From Gautieria morchelliformis (Eukaryota > Basidiomycota > Agaricomycetes > Gomphales > Gomphaceae), in the NCBI GenBank assembly GCA_015179125.1, contig WHVA01000048.1, positions 62,001-126,000 of the forward strand: DNA of 64,000 nt, given 5' to 3'. This document shows positions 35,181 to 44,817 of this stretch, piece by piece. The notes under the pieces were generated by a model. It had not been told where the DNA came from. It saw only the letters and a program-made list of their open reading frames with translations, and did not search any database. The number at the start of each line of letters is the position of its first letter. Position 1 is the stretch's first letter. Position numbers and translations under genes: made by a program.

Positions 35181-36410
35181 TCACCCGCTGCGTGTCACAA
35201 AATCCGACGCATCTTCCACTTCCGATGCGCCATGTTCCGCATTTTCGGAAATTCCTTCCGCAGTGGGCACTCCGCTTATGTCTGCGAGTGCGAGGAACTC
35301 TGGAAGGAGCTCAAGTTTCTCCTCTGTGGTCATAAGCCGGATGTCGAAGGCTTGGGGGCACTCGCGGGCATAGTGGCCTGGTTGTCGGCATCGGAAGCAG
35401 GTGATGGTTCCGTGGCCTTTTCCGCGCATGCGGTTAACATCCATCAGGGCAGGGCCACTCTTAGAGGGAGGGGGGCTAGGGTTCCTAATAGGAGCAGGCG
35501 GAGCAACCATCAGAAATATTTTCCGTGCGGGAATGAATGCACTTCCCGGTTTTGGCACAGGTGGAGTAGGACAAGCGGAACTGCGTGTCATGTTCCGGTT
35601 TGTCTCCACAAAGGCCTCATTTGCTTCCCTGTTTCAGGAAACCCTCCATGCAGCTTGGTACCACCCTTCTGGGTCATCGAAATCCGGAGCTCCATCCCCA
35701 AGCAGCGCAACTTGGTTCTGGAGTGTCAGATCAAGCCCTCGTCGGAATTTGATGACGATCGTCTTGTCGTCGGCATACTCCGCAAGGTTGATGAGCTCCT
35801 GGAAGTGGTCGATGTAGTCATCGACTGGATCCTTGGCCTGGTACCAGCTGGTCCCCTCGAGCTTCATAAGGGCTGTTAGCTGCTCATTTTTTGGGCAGAA
35901 CTGGTAGGAAAATGTTTTCTCGAAGGCGTCCCAGTCCCGGAAGTAGTTCCCCTTGCCCTTTGCTTCATGTCGGATCACCTTGTTTGCAAAACGGACTGCG
36001 CGGTCCGACTTGAAAAAGGACAATGCCCAATGAATCCGAGCCTGGTCATTCGGAAAGAGGTCTCCGACAATTGCGAAGTAGATGCTGCATGTGTTGAAGA
36101 ATGCATGTCCCTTCTCCCGATCTCCGTCAAAGTCTGCCGGAGTTGTGGGTTTGACCTTTGCCAACTTCACAGACATCCTCTCTTCCGCTAGTTCCGCTTT
36201 TCCGAAATCCGGCTCATCCAGCATTGCATTTCCACCACTTTGTGGAATCTCTAACTTAGCCAAAATCGTTTGTAAGGCTGTTTCAATCGAGTCGGTCTTC
36301 ATCCGGTTCCGTGTCAATTCCTCCTCCATATTCCAAAGACGATCATCCAGATCCATGTCAGAAGGAGAAATATGGGACGGGATTTCCGTGGTTGGGAGCT
36401 TGACGTAAGA
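35181..36410 (-). pseudogene. Family-A gag, copy 2
   Basis: A better-preserved gag than copy 1: MDLDDRLWNMEEELTRNRM near 36358, frame open through LAKLEIPQSGGNAMLDE, to a single TGA near 35634 (the CGA of copy 1, RVSRNREA). It then continues to the zinc knuckle CFRCRQPGHYAREC near 35370. One nonsense change is the only break seen in the gag frame. Confidence 0.88.
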
Positions 36411-36543
36411 AGAGGGACTGTCGTATGCCGTGTGCGCAGAAGAGGTTGCGATCTCCGAGTCGCTGTCTCCGATTCCGAATGCACCTATGGCGAATGCAAC
36501 GCGCAGTATGACCGCCGGTCCTCTAGGGAAGAGACTTTTCTGC

Positions 36544-36970
36544 TGTAAGGGCAACCCTGGCTAGTTGTGGAGATCACACTACCACACAACTGACAAGGGG
36601 AAATCCAAAGAGAAAAGTCTAAGGACCCCCAATGTCAGCGAGCCCGTATTATACTACGCTGCGCAGCAAGGGACAACACTTGGCACCCGCCATCAACCCT
36701 GCATCCCCCTGACCTCCCTGGCCCTTGATCGACCCTTGATGCCACCCATTACGCGAGTCGCTTGATTTCCGACACTGTTCCGAGAGTGGAAGTCGGAAAT
36801 TGGAGTGGAACTGGCAAGGCAAACAGAACTGGTGGAAGTTCTCCCAGGAGCGGAATCATTTCCAAAAGCGGAGGCGGAGATGGAATTGGAACCGGAAGGG
36901 GAGTCGGAAATGGAGTTGGAACTGGGTGTGGTGTCGGAACTGGAAATGGAAGACAGGGTGTCCCCTGACA
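36544..36970 (-). repeat. Family-A 5' LTR of copy 2 (63-bp deletion)
   Basis: Lacks exactly one 63-bp interval between the two 20-bp TTTGGATTTCCCC repeats, but keeps the 18 bp missing from the other LTR of the same element. Confidence 0.92.
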
Positions 36971-37759
36971 GAAACCCTTAGCTTTTACGCCGTTTATATG
37001 TCCTATCATATCAACCCCTCTTCCGTCATCTCTTACCTTTCAGGAATTCAGAACCAACTTGAAATTTACTTTCCCAATGTCCGAAGAACCCGTACTTCTC
37101 CTCTCGTCTCCAGAACTTTGCACAGCTGCAAACGTGTCTGTGGCTCAGTAGTCAAACGCAAAAGCCCCCTGGAACCCGCTCATGTGCAGCTCCTTGTACA
37201 AACTTACAGACCCTCTGACCTCCACGATGACCGCCTTTTCCTAGCACAGGTCACCTCTGGCTTCACCGCACTCAACCGCATCAGTCAGTTCCCCTCCGTC
37301 ACTCCATTACCTGGAACGATGACCACTACTCTTATACTCTCCCTTGCACCAAAGCTGACCAGATATTCGAAGGGAATCACATTGTCGTTCAAAAGACCAA
37401 CACCGCCATTGACCCATTCTCCCCCTTCCTTCGCTACCTTTCTTCTTGCGACACGCTCTTCCCAGGAAACCCCGAACTGTGGCTACGCTCTGACGGATCC
37501 ATCCCCACACGCAAGTGGTTCTTACATCATTTCCGTCACCACTTCCCTCCCCATATAAGCGGCCAATCCATCCGCTCAGGAGGAGCTACCGCACTTGCAT
37601 TAGCTGGAGTTCCCAACGACAGAATTCAAGCCGCCGCTCGTTGGTCCTCAAACGCCTTCCAGGGTTACATCCGCAAGAATCCCTTCTTTCTCCAAGCTCC
37701 AAGCCCTTATCTGGGGGAGGCCCGCTCTCCAGAATATTCAAGGCCTTCGCGAGGCTTGA
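36971..37759 (+). pseudogene. Ngaro-like tyrosine recombinase, 3' part
   Basis: Resumes directly after the LTR with ETLSFYAVYMSYHINPSSV, the core-binding domain whose start lies at 29330-29436. About 20 codons seem to be missing at the join. A frame change near 37300 leads to WNDDHYSYTLP and the catalytic domain. The conserved residues are Arg at 37573 in GQSIRSGGATALALAG, Trp at 37642 in AARWSSNAF and the nucleophile Tyr at 37666 in QGYIRKNP. A last shift gives the C-terminus near 37759. Such recombinases insert circular DNA by strand exchange. Confidence 0.8.
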
Positions 37760-37849
37760 TGCCGTCCACATCGCAGCTGGCATGCTCATCCTCCCTTCTT
37801 TCTTCTTTCACCCCACTCACCTCACACACCCTACTCTTATAGCACTTTT

Positions 37850-37882
37850 ACGGTGTTCCGGCACCAATCCTATAGTCATGGC
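37850..37882 (+). repeat. Split direct repeat B1
   Basis: TACGGTGTTCCGGCACC then AATCCTATAGTCATGGC; repeated at 38262-38301 with a 6-bp GGCACC expansion. Confidence 0.75.
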
Positions 37883-37954
37883 GCTCTCCCTGGAGACACC
37901 GCGACGTTTTTGAGCCTACTGCGCAGCGTCTCAACCTCATCGGTTAGTTGTGGT

Positions 37955-38220
37955 TTAAATCTATGATTTTCACGCATCTAACTGTCGAGGGACCTGCCAG
38001 CCTGCGCTCCCTTCTCTCTTTGCCTTCGTGAACCGTCTGCGGTTGGCTAGGCACCAGCTCGTGCGTTGACAGCCTCAGGGCAGCCCACAGAGCAGAACCG
38101 GCTGTATTAGTAATGCGTGTCTCTCCTGCCCCTGTTTGTCTCTCTATCGGATATAAGTAAGAAAAAGTCATTGTATTGTCTCAAGTGTTCTTTTCACCAC
38201 CGCTGTGTTTCTTTCGTCTA
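37955..38220 (+). repeat. Split direct repeat A2
   Basis: 266-bp copy of A1 (26016-26276), both ending CTTTCGTCTA. It lies between B1 and B2. Confidence 0.85.
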
Positions 38221-38261
38221 CCCTCCCGTTTTCCCTCCCCAGTTTTCCTTGTATTTTACAG

Positions 38262-38301
38262 TACGGTGTTCCGGCACCGGCACCAATCCTATAGTCATGG
38301 C
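38262..38301 (+). repeat. Split direct repeat B2
   Basis: Copy of B1, at the 3' end of the element, directly followed by the 45-bp duplicated target. Confidence 0.75.
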
Positions 38302-38302
38302 T

Positions 38303-38700
38303 TTTCCGGGCGGATGTGCCTGTCGCCTGCTCAGTGAGCAATTTCATAATAAATTCAAAGAGCGTTTCAACTCACCTGAGCATGAATGCAGAAAGCACAT
38401 CCTCGAAGTTGAGGCACAGGGTTCAATTCAAGATTGGGCGGCTCAACATACAGTAAGTACCTATGGGAATGCACTGCAGGCAGGGGCCTGATGGGGTGAT
38501 GATATGATTGGCCTGTTACTCCTCAAGAAAGGTGCAGATGCCAATGTGTAGGGAGCAGAGTATGAGAGTGCGCTACAGCCAGTGATGTCAGGCAGTCATG
38601 ATAGAATTTTTCTGCTAATAGAGAAGAGTGCTGACATAACTGCTCAAGGAGGAGAGTATGATGGTGCACTGCAGGCGGCAGCTGTGAATGGTGGATAGCA
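38303..38700 (+). pseudogene. Ankyrin-repeat (NLR-type) pseudogene
   Basis: Continues the gene seen at 25294-25338: CACRLLSEQFHNKFKERF, then DWAAQHTVSTYGNALQAGA. Ankyrin repeats with stops follow (LLKKGADANV, ALQPVMSGSHDRIFLLIEKSA, QGGEYDGALQAAAVNGG). The YGNALQAA / EKGADVNAQGG pattern is typical of the ankyrin arrays at the C-terminus of fungal NLR-like proteins. TGA and TAG codons interrupt the repeats, so it is dead. The upstream nucleotide-binding part is not visible, so NLR is inferred. Confidence 0.6.
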
Positions 38701-38739
38701 GAACCATTGAAAACCTTTAGTTTCAACCATTGAAATTTC

Positions 38740-39138
38740 AGTGGCTAAATCACTGTGTTCTGTGTATAACCACTGAATTGATTTCAGTCAGGAGTGTTCA
38801 TAGCCATGAGTTTATTTCAGTACCCATATCATCAAATTTCAGTGTTGGAAGTCAAGCAACTCATGTAGTACGTGGCATCAAGGGTCGGTCAAGGGTCAGG
38901 GAGGTCAGGGGAATGCAGGGTTGATGGCAAGTGCCAGGTGTTGGCCCTGGCTGCAGACTAGCATAGTATAATATGGGCTTGCTGGCATTGGGGGTCCTTA
39001 GAATTTTCTCTTTGGATTTCCCTTGTCAGGTGAGAATCCCCTCTCTTGTATATTCTATTCATTTATGTACGTACTTTGGATATCCCCTTGTCAGCTGTGT
39101 GGTAGTGTGATCTCCAACTAGTTAGGGTTGCCCTTACA
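38740..39138 (+). repeat. Diverged family-A-related solo LTR
   Basis: From about 38845 it aligns with the family-A LTR (GGCATCAAGGGTCGGTCAAGG, GGGGGTCCTTAGA, GTTGCCCTTACA at 39127-39138). The 5' part uses TTCAGTG-type words in place of the TTCCGA array. The two 20-bp internal repeats are both present but mutated. Confidence 0.75.
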
Positions 39139-39361
39139 CACCAAGCCTTGTGGTTAACAAGCCCAAGCCCAAGCTTATACCTGAGCTCAAGCATATGGGC
39201 AATTTTCTTATCTGTCTATTCCATTCTATCATGCATCACTTAGTTATTATTATCTCACCCTATCCCCACACATGCTCATGGCTGACCATTACCCTTGCCT
39301 GTATATAAGCTCACATGTATGCACTCTTATTCCTCAGTATGAATATCAACTCTCATACACC
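39139..39361. other. Short unassigned spacer
   Basis: No gene or repeat recognised between two LTR remnants. Confidence 0.4.
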
Positions 39362-41314
39362 TGTCAGGATTGGATTTAGGCGTTAATATCGCGTATTAGT
39401 GAACACGGTGAATTCCCGAATGGCTTGTGCAATGAGGTATGTAGTTCAGTGAACAATGTAAAGCAAATAAGGTTTATGAGGTAAGGGGGTCATGTCAAGA
39501 TTGGTTTTTAGGCATTAATATTGTGTATTAGTGAACACAGCGAATGCCCGAATAACTTGTGGGAATAAGTATGCCGTTCGGCAAATAGGTGAACCAACAA
39601 ATGTTCACAAGATAAGAGGGTTGCCTGAACGGAGCTCGCCCTATCTACAGTCGTAGCGAAATAGCCCGTGGCACTTGACGATGTAACATGCAAGGTGTCA
39701 CGGAAGGGCTGTCCAAGTAGCGACAATCCCTTTGCCAGCGAAGGTGCTCCTTCGGAGTCCTTCACCCACAGCACAGGAAATGGTTTGAAGGCTAAGGTAA
39801 TGAAGATGGAGTATGAGAACTCACCAGTGATGCCTAAGTCCTCTTCTGGTCAAAGATAGAAATCTCCAGGAGAAGGCTCAAGATGATGATCACAGCGAGG
39901 TCGAGTTTGCACAAGATGGACGACGTATGATATTGAACTAGGGGATATACATGTGAATGTAAACTACTTATATCGAATGCTTGTAAGGTATCAGCGAATA
40001 GGAAAGAGGCTGTCGTGAGTCAGGGTTGGATAGGGGTGCGCAGCCATGATACAACATAGATGAAATAAACATACAATAGAGTGAAGGAGGAGTGCGAACA
40101 TGAAATGATGGAGAGTAAAGGTGGCGAAGGCACTTATGTACGGAACCATGTCTTGGGACCTGCATATATGCCACCCTGCATGGACTCTTCGTCTACTGGG
40201 TTGATCCCACACGACCTACGGACGGGATGTCCTGCGAACACATCCTGGCCATATGAACACCCAAAGGGGTTGGATCGAGAAGCTGATGGGAGTAGTGACG
40301 AACCATCATACCGGGGAGGGGGCGTCGATCGTGTTTTGATGGCGTGCCTGTTGGCGAATGATGCGAGCAGTGAATAGTCGTTCAGCGAAATGTGAGGAAG
40401 GGCGAACGGAGATGACATAGGGGAGGAGTGGTTGAAGTGGGGGGCGAAGCCGAGCGAACATGGGGGAGGAGTGGCAAAAGGGGAAATGAGGATAACAAGG
40501 TGCAGGAAATACACAAGTCATGACAATCCGATCATAGGAACACCATCGAAAGAGGGTTGAGCAGAGGAGGTGATAGGCCCAGTGATGACTACTGAGTCGG
40601 TCCAAAGACGTCAATCATGCTTTGACGGCGTGGCTATGGTGAATGGCGCGAACAGCGAAGATCGGTCGCCGAATACGGCAAGGGCGATCGAAGCGAACAC
40701 AGAGGTGGAGTGGGGAATGGGAGAACCGAGCATCTGAGTATGGGAAATTAACGCGTCATGACAGTCACTTGAACGGAGCTTTCCCTGTCTACAGTCGAAG
40801 CGAAATGACTCGCAACACTTGATGATGTAATGTACAAGGTTTCACAGAAAGGTCATCTAGTAGTAACAATCCTTTCACCAACAGCAACGATAATGTTTTG
40901 AAGATTAAAGTAGTGATGGTGAAGTATGGAAACTCACCAGTGGTGCTCAAGCCCTGCTCTGGTTAGAGGTAGTAGTCTAGATAAGAGGGCTTAAGATGAT
41001 GGTCACAGTGTGGTCAAGTTTTGCACAAGATAGACGTATGATAATTGAACTGCAAAACATACATGCGAATGTAAGCTACTTATACCGAATGCTTGTATGA
41101 TATCAGCAAATAGGAAAGAGGCCGTTGTGAGTCAGGGTTGGATAGTGGTGTGCAGTCAGGATACAAATAGATGAAACACATATACAATAGAATAAAGGAG
41201 GAGTGCGAACATGAAATGATGGGGGAAAGAGGACAAAGGTACCTATGTAAGAAAACATGCCCTCAGACCTGCATACCTGTTACCCTGCACAAACTCTTGG
41301 TCTGCTGGGTCAAT
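39362..41314 (+). repeat. Older family-C LTR, split by a younger one and 3' truncated
   Basis: The left part 39362-39492 starts TGTCAGGATTGG; the right part 40764-41314 continues the same LTR (ACTTGAACGGAGCTTTCCC). Joined across the insertion they align with the intact family-C LTRs. The 3' end is lost at a 15-bp palindrome at 41315. Confidence 0.75.
39493..40763 (+). repeat. Family-C solo LTR (1271 bp)
   Basis: TGTCAAGATTGG...GCGTCATGACA, flanked by GTCA on both sides (39489-39492 and 40764-40767). Inserted into an older LTR of the same family. No coding capacity. Confidence 0.8.
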
Positions 41315-41350
41315 CTCAGTCTTAATACAGGTAGGTATTAAGACTGAGAG
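41315..41350. repeat. Perfect 15-bp palindrome
   Basis: TCTCAGTCTTAATAC and its exact reverse complement with a 6-nt loop, placed exactly where the older family-C LTR is cut off. Confidence 0.8.
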
Positions 41351-41850
41351 TCATACTGTAGTTTGGCTTTACCAGGGCTGAACTCGGGTTTTGAGGCACA
41401 AGCACTACATGCAGTTTGTTTCCTGAGACAGCCTCTGCATGTTCCTCAAGATGCAATTCTTGAATTGGCACACAGTTCACAGATGCCCAGCAACAAAGCA
41501 CGAACAATATTTTCACAAAGCACAGTAATAATAAATTATGAACCTAGTTAATTTTGAAACGGTACAGAATATATATGTATCTATGGGTTTTTAATGGTAT
41601 GGGTTGGCCATAGTGAGCAGATAGCCACATCTTCTATGGCAACCAATTTCCAAGCACTGCAATAGATTAGAAAGATAGGTTAATGTAAGTTGCTGTGTGT
41701 TACTCTGCTAGGGGGTTTGTATTGCAATCATGGCTATGATGCCTTAGCTTGCATGCTGTCATTAAGCCTATGCTGTTCTTTCATATCCTACTAAACCATT
41801 AACCCATACCTGAAGGAGATGCTAACTGCTCACCAGAGACAATTGGCCCA

Positions 41851-42201
41851 GCACTGGAGGCATGGAAGAATTTTTTGGTCTGACAAACTGTTCAAGAAAC
41901 TGTAAATATCTTCCAAAATTTTTGTTTTTTTAAAACTTTCTCAAGCCCAAAAAAGTGTGATAAAATTGTAAAAAAAAAAAAAAGGTGCAAAAAACTGGAA
42001 AGAAAATTGTTTTCTTACAGTTTTTTGCACTTTTTTTTTTTACAATTTTATCACACCTTTTTGGGCTTGAGAAAGTTTTAAAAACACTAAATTTTGTTAA
42101 AGTTTTTTTACATAAAAAAAGGCACTAAAATTTTTTGGAAAATCTTTACGGTTTTTTTGAACAAGTTGTCAGATGAGAAAATTCTTCTATGGCTCCAGTG
42201 C
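41851..42201. repeat. 351-bp foldback (near-complete inverted repeat)
   Basis: The arms run outward from about 42004 (AAGAAAATTGTTTTCTT). They include TTTTATCACA...TTTGGGCTTGAG and end GCACTGGAG on the left, CTCCAGTGC on the right. The right arm has an extra block of about 45 nt. Long A and T runs pair in the stem. It is a foldback/MITE-like structure. Confidence 0.8.
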
Positions 42202-42414
42202 AGCCATTTCTACATCTCCAGGACATCCAGTTGCCCAAGGAAACTCATCTAGCTCTATCCCAGCTGACCCAGCCTCACCAGGTGACGGCCGGCTTTCCTG
42301 ATCAGCCACATCGTCCTCCAAATTCTCAGCAATAAAATCCTCCTGGCTCAAGTGAGGGTTCCCAAATTCAGCCACTATAGCATTGTGAACACTTTGTCTA
42401 GCTGCTTGGAAGCT
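42187..42414 (-). CDS. Last exon of an unrecognised gene
   Basis: After a pyrimidine-rich acceptor (CCCCAG near 42415) the minus strand reads FQAARQSVHNAIVAEFGNP. An acidic stretch follows (FIAENLEDDVADQESRPSP, DEFPWATGCPGDVEMAALEP) to the stop inside the right arm of the foldback. An acidic C-terminal tail like this is common in fungal DNA-transposon proteins, but I cannot name a family. Upstream exons were not found. Confidence 0.3.
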   Translation of the reverse strand, partial: SFQAARQSVHNAIVAEFGNPHLSQEDFIAENLEDDVADQESRPSPGEAGSAGIELDEFPWATGCPGDVEMAALEP

Positions 42415-43159
42415 GGGGAATGAAAAAGAGGGTAATGAGGGGCTGTTACGTTGACTGTGTCTCTTTGAGAGTTAGGTGAAAGCGACAGATGATAATTGCT
42501 GACAAGCTGTATGTGCACTGTTAGCACAATCACATGTGTTTCTTCTTAACTTGCTGAGAATATACCTGGTCTGAGGCCAGCCTAAGATGACACCAATGCT
42601 TGGCTACCAAAGCAACTGAGATTAGCTACTTTTATTATTAAGATCAATGCCTTACATACCCTCGATAACTGAAATGTAAAAGACCACAAAGTAAGCTCTG
42701 AAAGCTCAACAGGTTTATAAGTAACCGTACCTTATATATGGTAGCACTAGCTACACTAATGGTAAGCACAAATCTGAATATGAATGAGGCATATGAAATT
42801 TCATAGGAATATTATTCCATACCCATATCTGACAAAGCCTTACCTGTAGATTAGTGGTATGTCCACACATATAAGCAATGTAGTGTAAACTCACCTTGGT
42901 ACATCAGTAAACTAGAGTGATTTCTTATCCCAAATCTCACCATTCCACCAAAGCCTCAGGGTTTGAATTGAGCTCAGAATAGTCACTATTACAACTCCAG
43001 TGTCAAAAAGCAGTACAGTAACATTACCAATGGTAGTTGCTGTCAAAGGTATTCAGAAACAAATTGGGCAGATACAGACCCCTAGATCTTACACCTGAAA
43101 AAATTGTTAGTATAACTCTAGGCAGAAAGTCCTAGTCATTACTTACAAATTGAAGTTAT
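42415..43159. other. AT-rich region, nothing assigned
   Basis: No open frame of note and no repeat recognised. It may hold the 3' exons or 3'UTR of the DUF6533 gene. Confidence 0.4.
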
Positions 43160-43928
43160 TAAAATGTGAAGTAGTGAAATTGCAGTTTTCCAAAACAGAC
43201 TGGTACTATATCCTGTGAAATGAATTTATGCTATTTATATGAAGTCTACACAGGGACATACCACTTCAAGGATAATAGTAGCCAGAATAAGGAGCCCAAG
43301 AACACCCAAAGCTCTTTTATTCTGAAGGGAAATAGCATAGGTGCGAGCTAGCAGAAGACCTAGACAAGTAATTTGGTTTGTCCTTCAACTTGAGAAATAT
43401 AATCACTCACCCTGTACTCCAAACACAAAAGGAACTTGTAGAGCATCAGCTAGGTGAGTTACAGTATTACATTTCCTTCGAACATGTGAGTCTTTATGTT
43501 GTTTCTTCATAAAGAATGCAAGTCATACTAGATATTCATTCCAATCAGTAAGGGTATTGCACATGAGAGCATTGTTGTGATATACCTCATTGGACATGTT
43601 AGATAAATTGCCATATATGACAACGGAAAACAGAACGATGGGCAGGTAGCGAGCGAATAAATAGAGAATGGTGCCAATTTTGACAGTCTTGCACCAAATG
43701 TGCTTGATCTCAGATTGGAGTGTGAGAAGAGTGTCGTAGATGATCAGTTCTGTATAACAAGCTATGGAAGTTGTGGAAATTAGATAGGGGTCATGTACGC
43801 ATACTCAACGGTGGCAGAGTTGACCGCAAAGCTAGTTCGGGTAAGTTCTTCTGCATCTCACTCAATGTGGTAAGTACATACAGGTCTGATAGCACCTGGA
43901 TATCAACCGAGGCATCCACCTGAGCCAT
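43160..43928 (-). CDS. DUF6533-type multi-pass membrane protein (possibly partial)
   Basis: No single open frame shows this gene; it appears after splicing. Exon 1 is 43928-43805 (MAQVDASVDIQVLSDLY). A 43-nt GTATGC...ATAG intron follows, and exon 2 from 43761 reads CYTELIIYDTLLTLQSEIKH and YLFARYLPIVLFSVVIYG. A second intron of about 81 nt (GTATAT...GAAG) leads to CNTVTHLADALQVPFVFGVQG. After a GTGAGT...CTAG intron comes LLLARTYAISLQNKRALGVL, in an exon starting at 43359. DUF6533 proteins are basidiomycete 7-TM-like membrane proteins of unknown role, and the ARTYA and YDTLLTLQSEI signatures fit. The 3' end beyond 43260 is unclear and may be degraded. Confidence 0.65.
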
Positions 43929-44598
43929 GGTATAAGATAGAAACAATTGGGATGCAGACGAGGGACTAAGTTTTGTGTAGCGATGTGGGGTTGGAGTAGT
44001 GGACCGCGAGGGTCTATATAAGATTCTGGCCATGGGTACTGCCAGGCATTCATGACATCCCATCGGTGCCAAGGCACGACACAATATGCAAGGCGGATGG
44101 GTCTGATGAACGAACATTCTATGTAGAGGAATTAAAGTTAGCAATACAACGTCAAGCACCCACCAGATGGAGTTAGCCGGGCTCAGGTGAGTAATTGACG
44201 CTTGGCTTCGGTCATTACATCCGATTTGCCTGGGCGAAGTGGTCTCCCAAGATCCATATGAGCTTGACATGTAGGCACATTTGGCTCTCATTGCCGACTG
44301 ACAGTGCAGTGTCAGCATAACACCACACGAAAACCAACTGCGACACAGCTCACTGATGTGATATCACATCCCCAGTGTGTTACAGGAACCAACTGAGGTG
44401 GATATGCGACGTTGATGATATTATTACAATGGGGACCGTGTGACCTAGCGAGAATAAACGATATTGGATGTCTGGCATGTCTTTCAGACATTCGATAAGT
44501 CAGATTGGAAAAAAAAAGCCGTCGTAATGTCAGCTCCCTTTGAATTCCGTCCGGTAACAAGCTAACCTGGTTGGATCCAGAGTCAAACATAAACGATT

Positions 44599-44817
44599 TT
44601 ACCCGTCCACCCCAAATGTCAGTTCACCTCCCCCCACATAACACACTAACAGCCTCCCCTCCCAGCCATATCTCCCACCGCCCTCTCGTGGCCACGGACA
44701 TGAACCTATAATGATGTTTCCGGTGTCTGCCAGTGGAGGGCATGGTAGGATATGTGTGTATGCGCCGGATGTAGATAAGGCCAGCAAGAGGAACGAGCGC
44801 AGTATATGGTATTTCAT
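44599..44817 (-). CDS. Possible small secreted cysteine-containing protein
   Basis: From an internal Met at 44817 it encodes about 72 residues with a signal-peptide-like start (MKYHILRSFLLLALSTSGAY). Three Cys follow in CPPLAD, GSCPWP and LVCYVGG, with many Gly. Small secreted proteins of this form are frequent in plant-associated basidiomycetes. It may continue through an intron. No homologue is named, and a chance hydrophobic stretch cannot be excluded. Confidence 0.35.
   Translation of the reverse strand: MKYHILRSFLLLALSTSGAYTHILPCPPLADTGNIIIGSCPWPREGGGRYGWEGRLLVCYVGGGELTFGVDG

Larger units (their letters stand above)
30849..36970 (-). mobile_element. Family-A chromovirus, full-length copy 2
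   Basis: Minus-strand element with LTRs at 30849-31320 (472 bp) and 36544-36970 (427 bp), and a polypurine tract next to 31321. It has the same gene order as copy 1 and lacks the 754-bp insertion. Flanks are CCCAC on the left and GAAAC on the right, with no target duplication. The left flank is a gag-like ORF and the right flank is the Ngaro recombinase. Most stop codons are CGA-to-TGA changes. Confidence 0.95.
26016..38302 (+). mobile_element. Ngaro-like tyrosine-recombinase retroelement (DIRS order), nested and decayed
   Basis: Order: A1 repeat, gag-like ORF, RT-RNase H, [inserted elements 29437-36970], tyrosine recombinase, B1, A2, B2. A1 (26016-26276) equals A2 (37955-38220), and B1 (about 37850-37882) equals B2 (about 38262-38301). 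This is the split-direct-repeat plan known from Ngaro, PAT and VIPER elements. The encoded recombinase replaces the DDE integrase of LTR elements. Several frameshifts make it inactive. Confidence 0.8.

Noticed and set aside
13970..36970. Inversion between the two oppositely oriented family-A elements as the cause of mismatched flanks
   Set aside because: The flanks do not restore: GTTCT against the reverse complement of CCCAC (GTGGG), and GGATC against GAAAC.
41322..41516. Minus-strand frame with a signal-peptide-like start (MKILFVLCCWASVNC)
   Set aside because: Begins amid repeats and runs into the 41315 palindrome; no second support.
43791..44318. 175-codon single frame as a gene
   Set aside because: Only its last 41 codons (from 43928) are exon 1 of the DUF6533 gene; the rest is upstream non-coding sequence.
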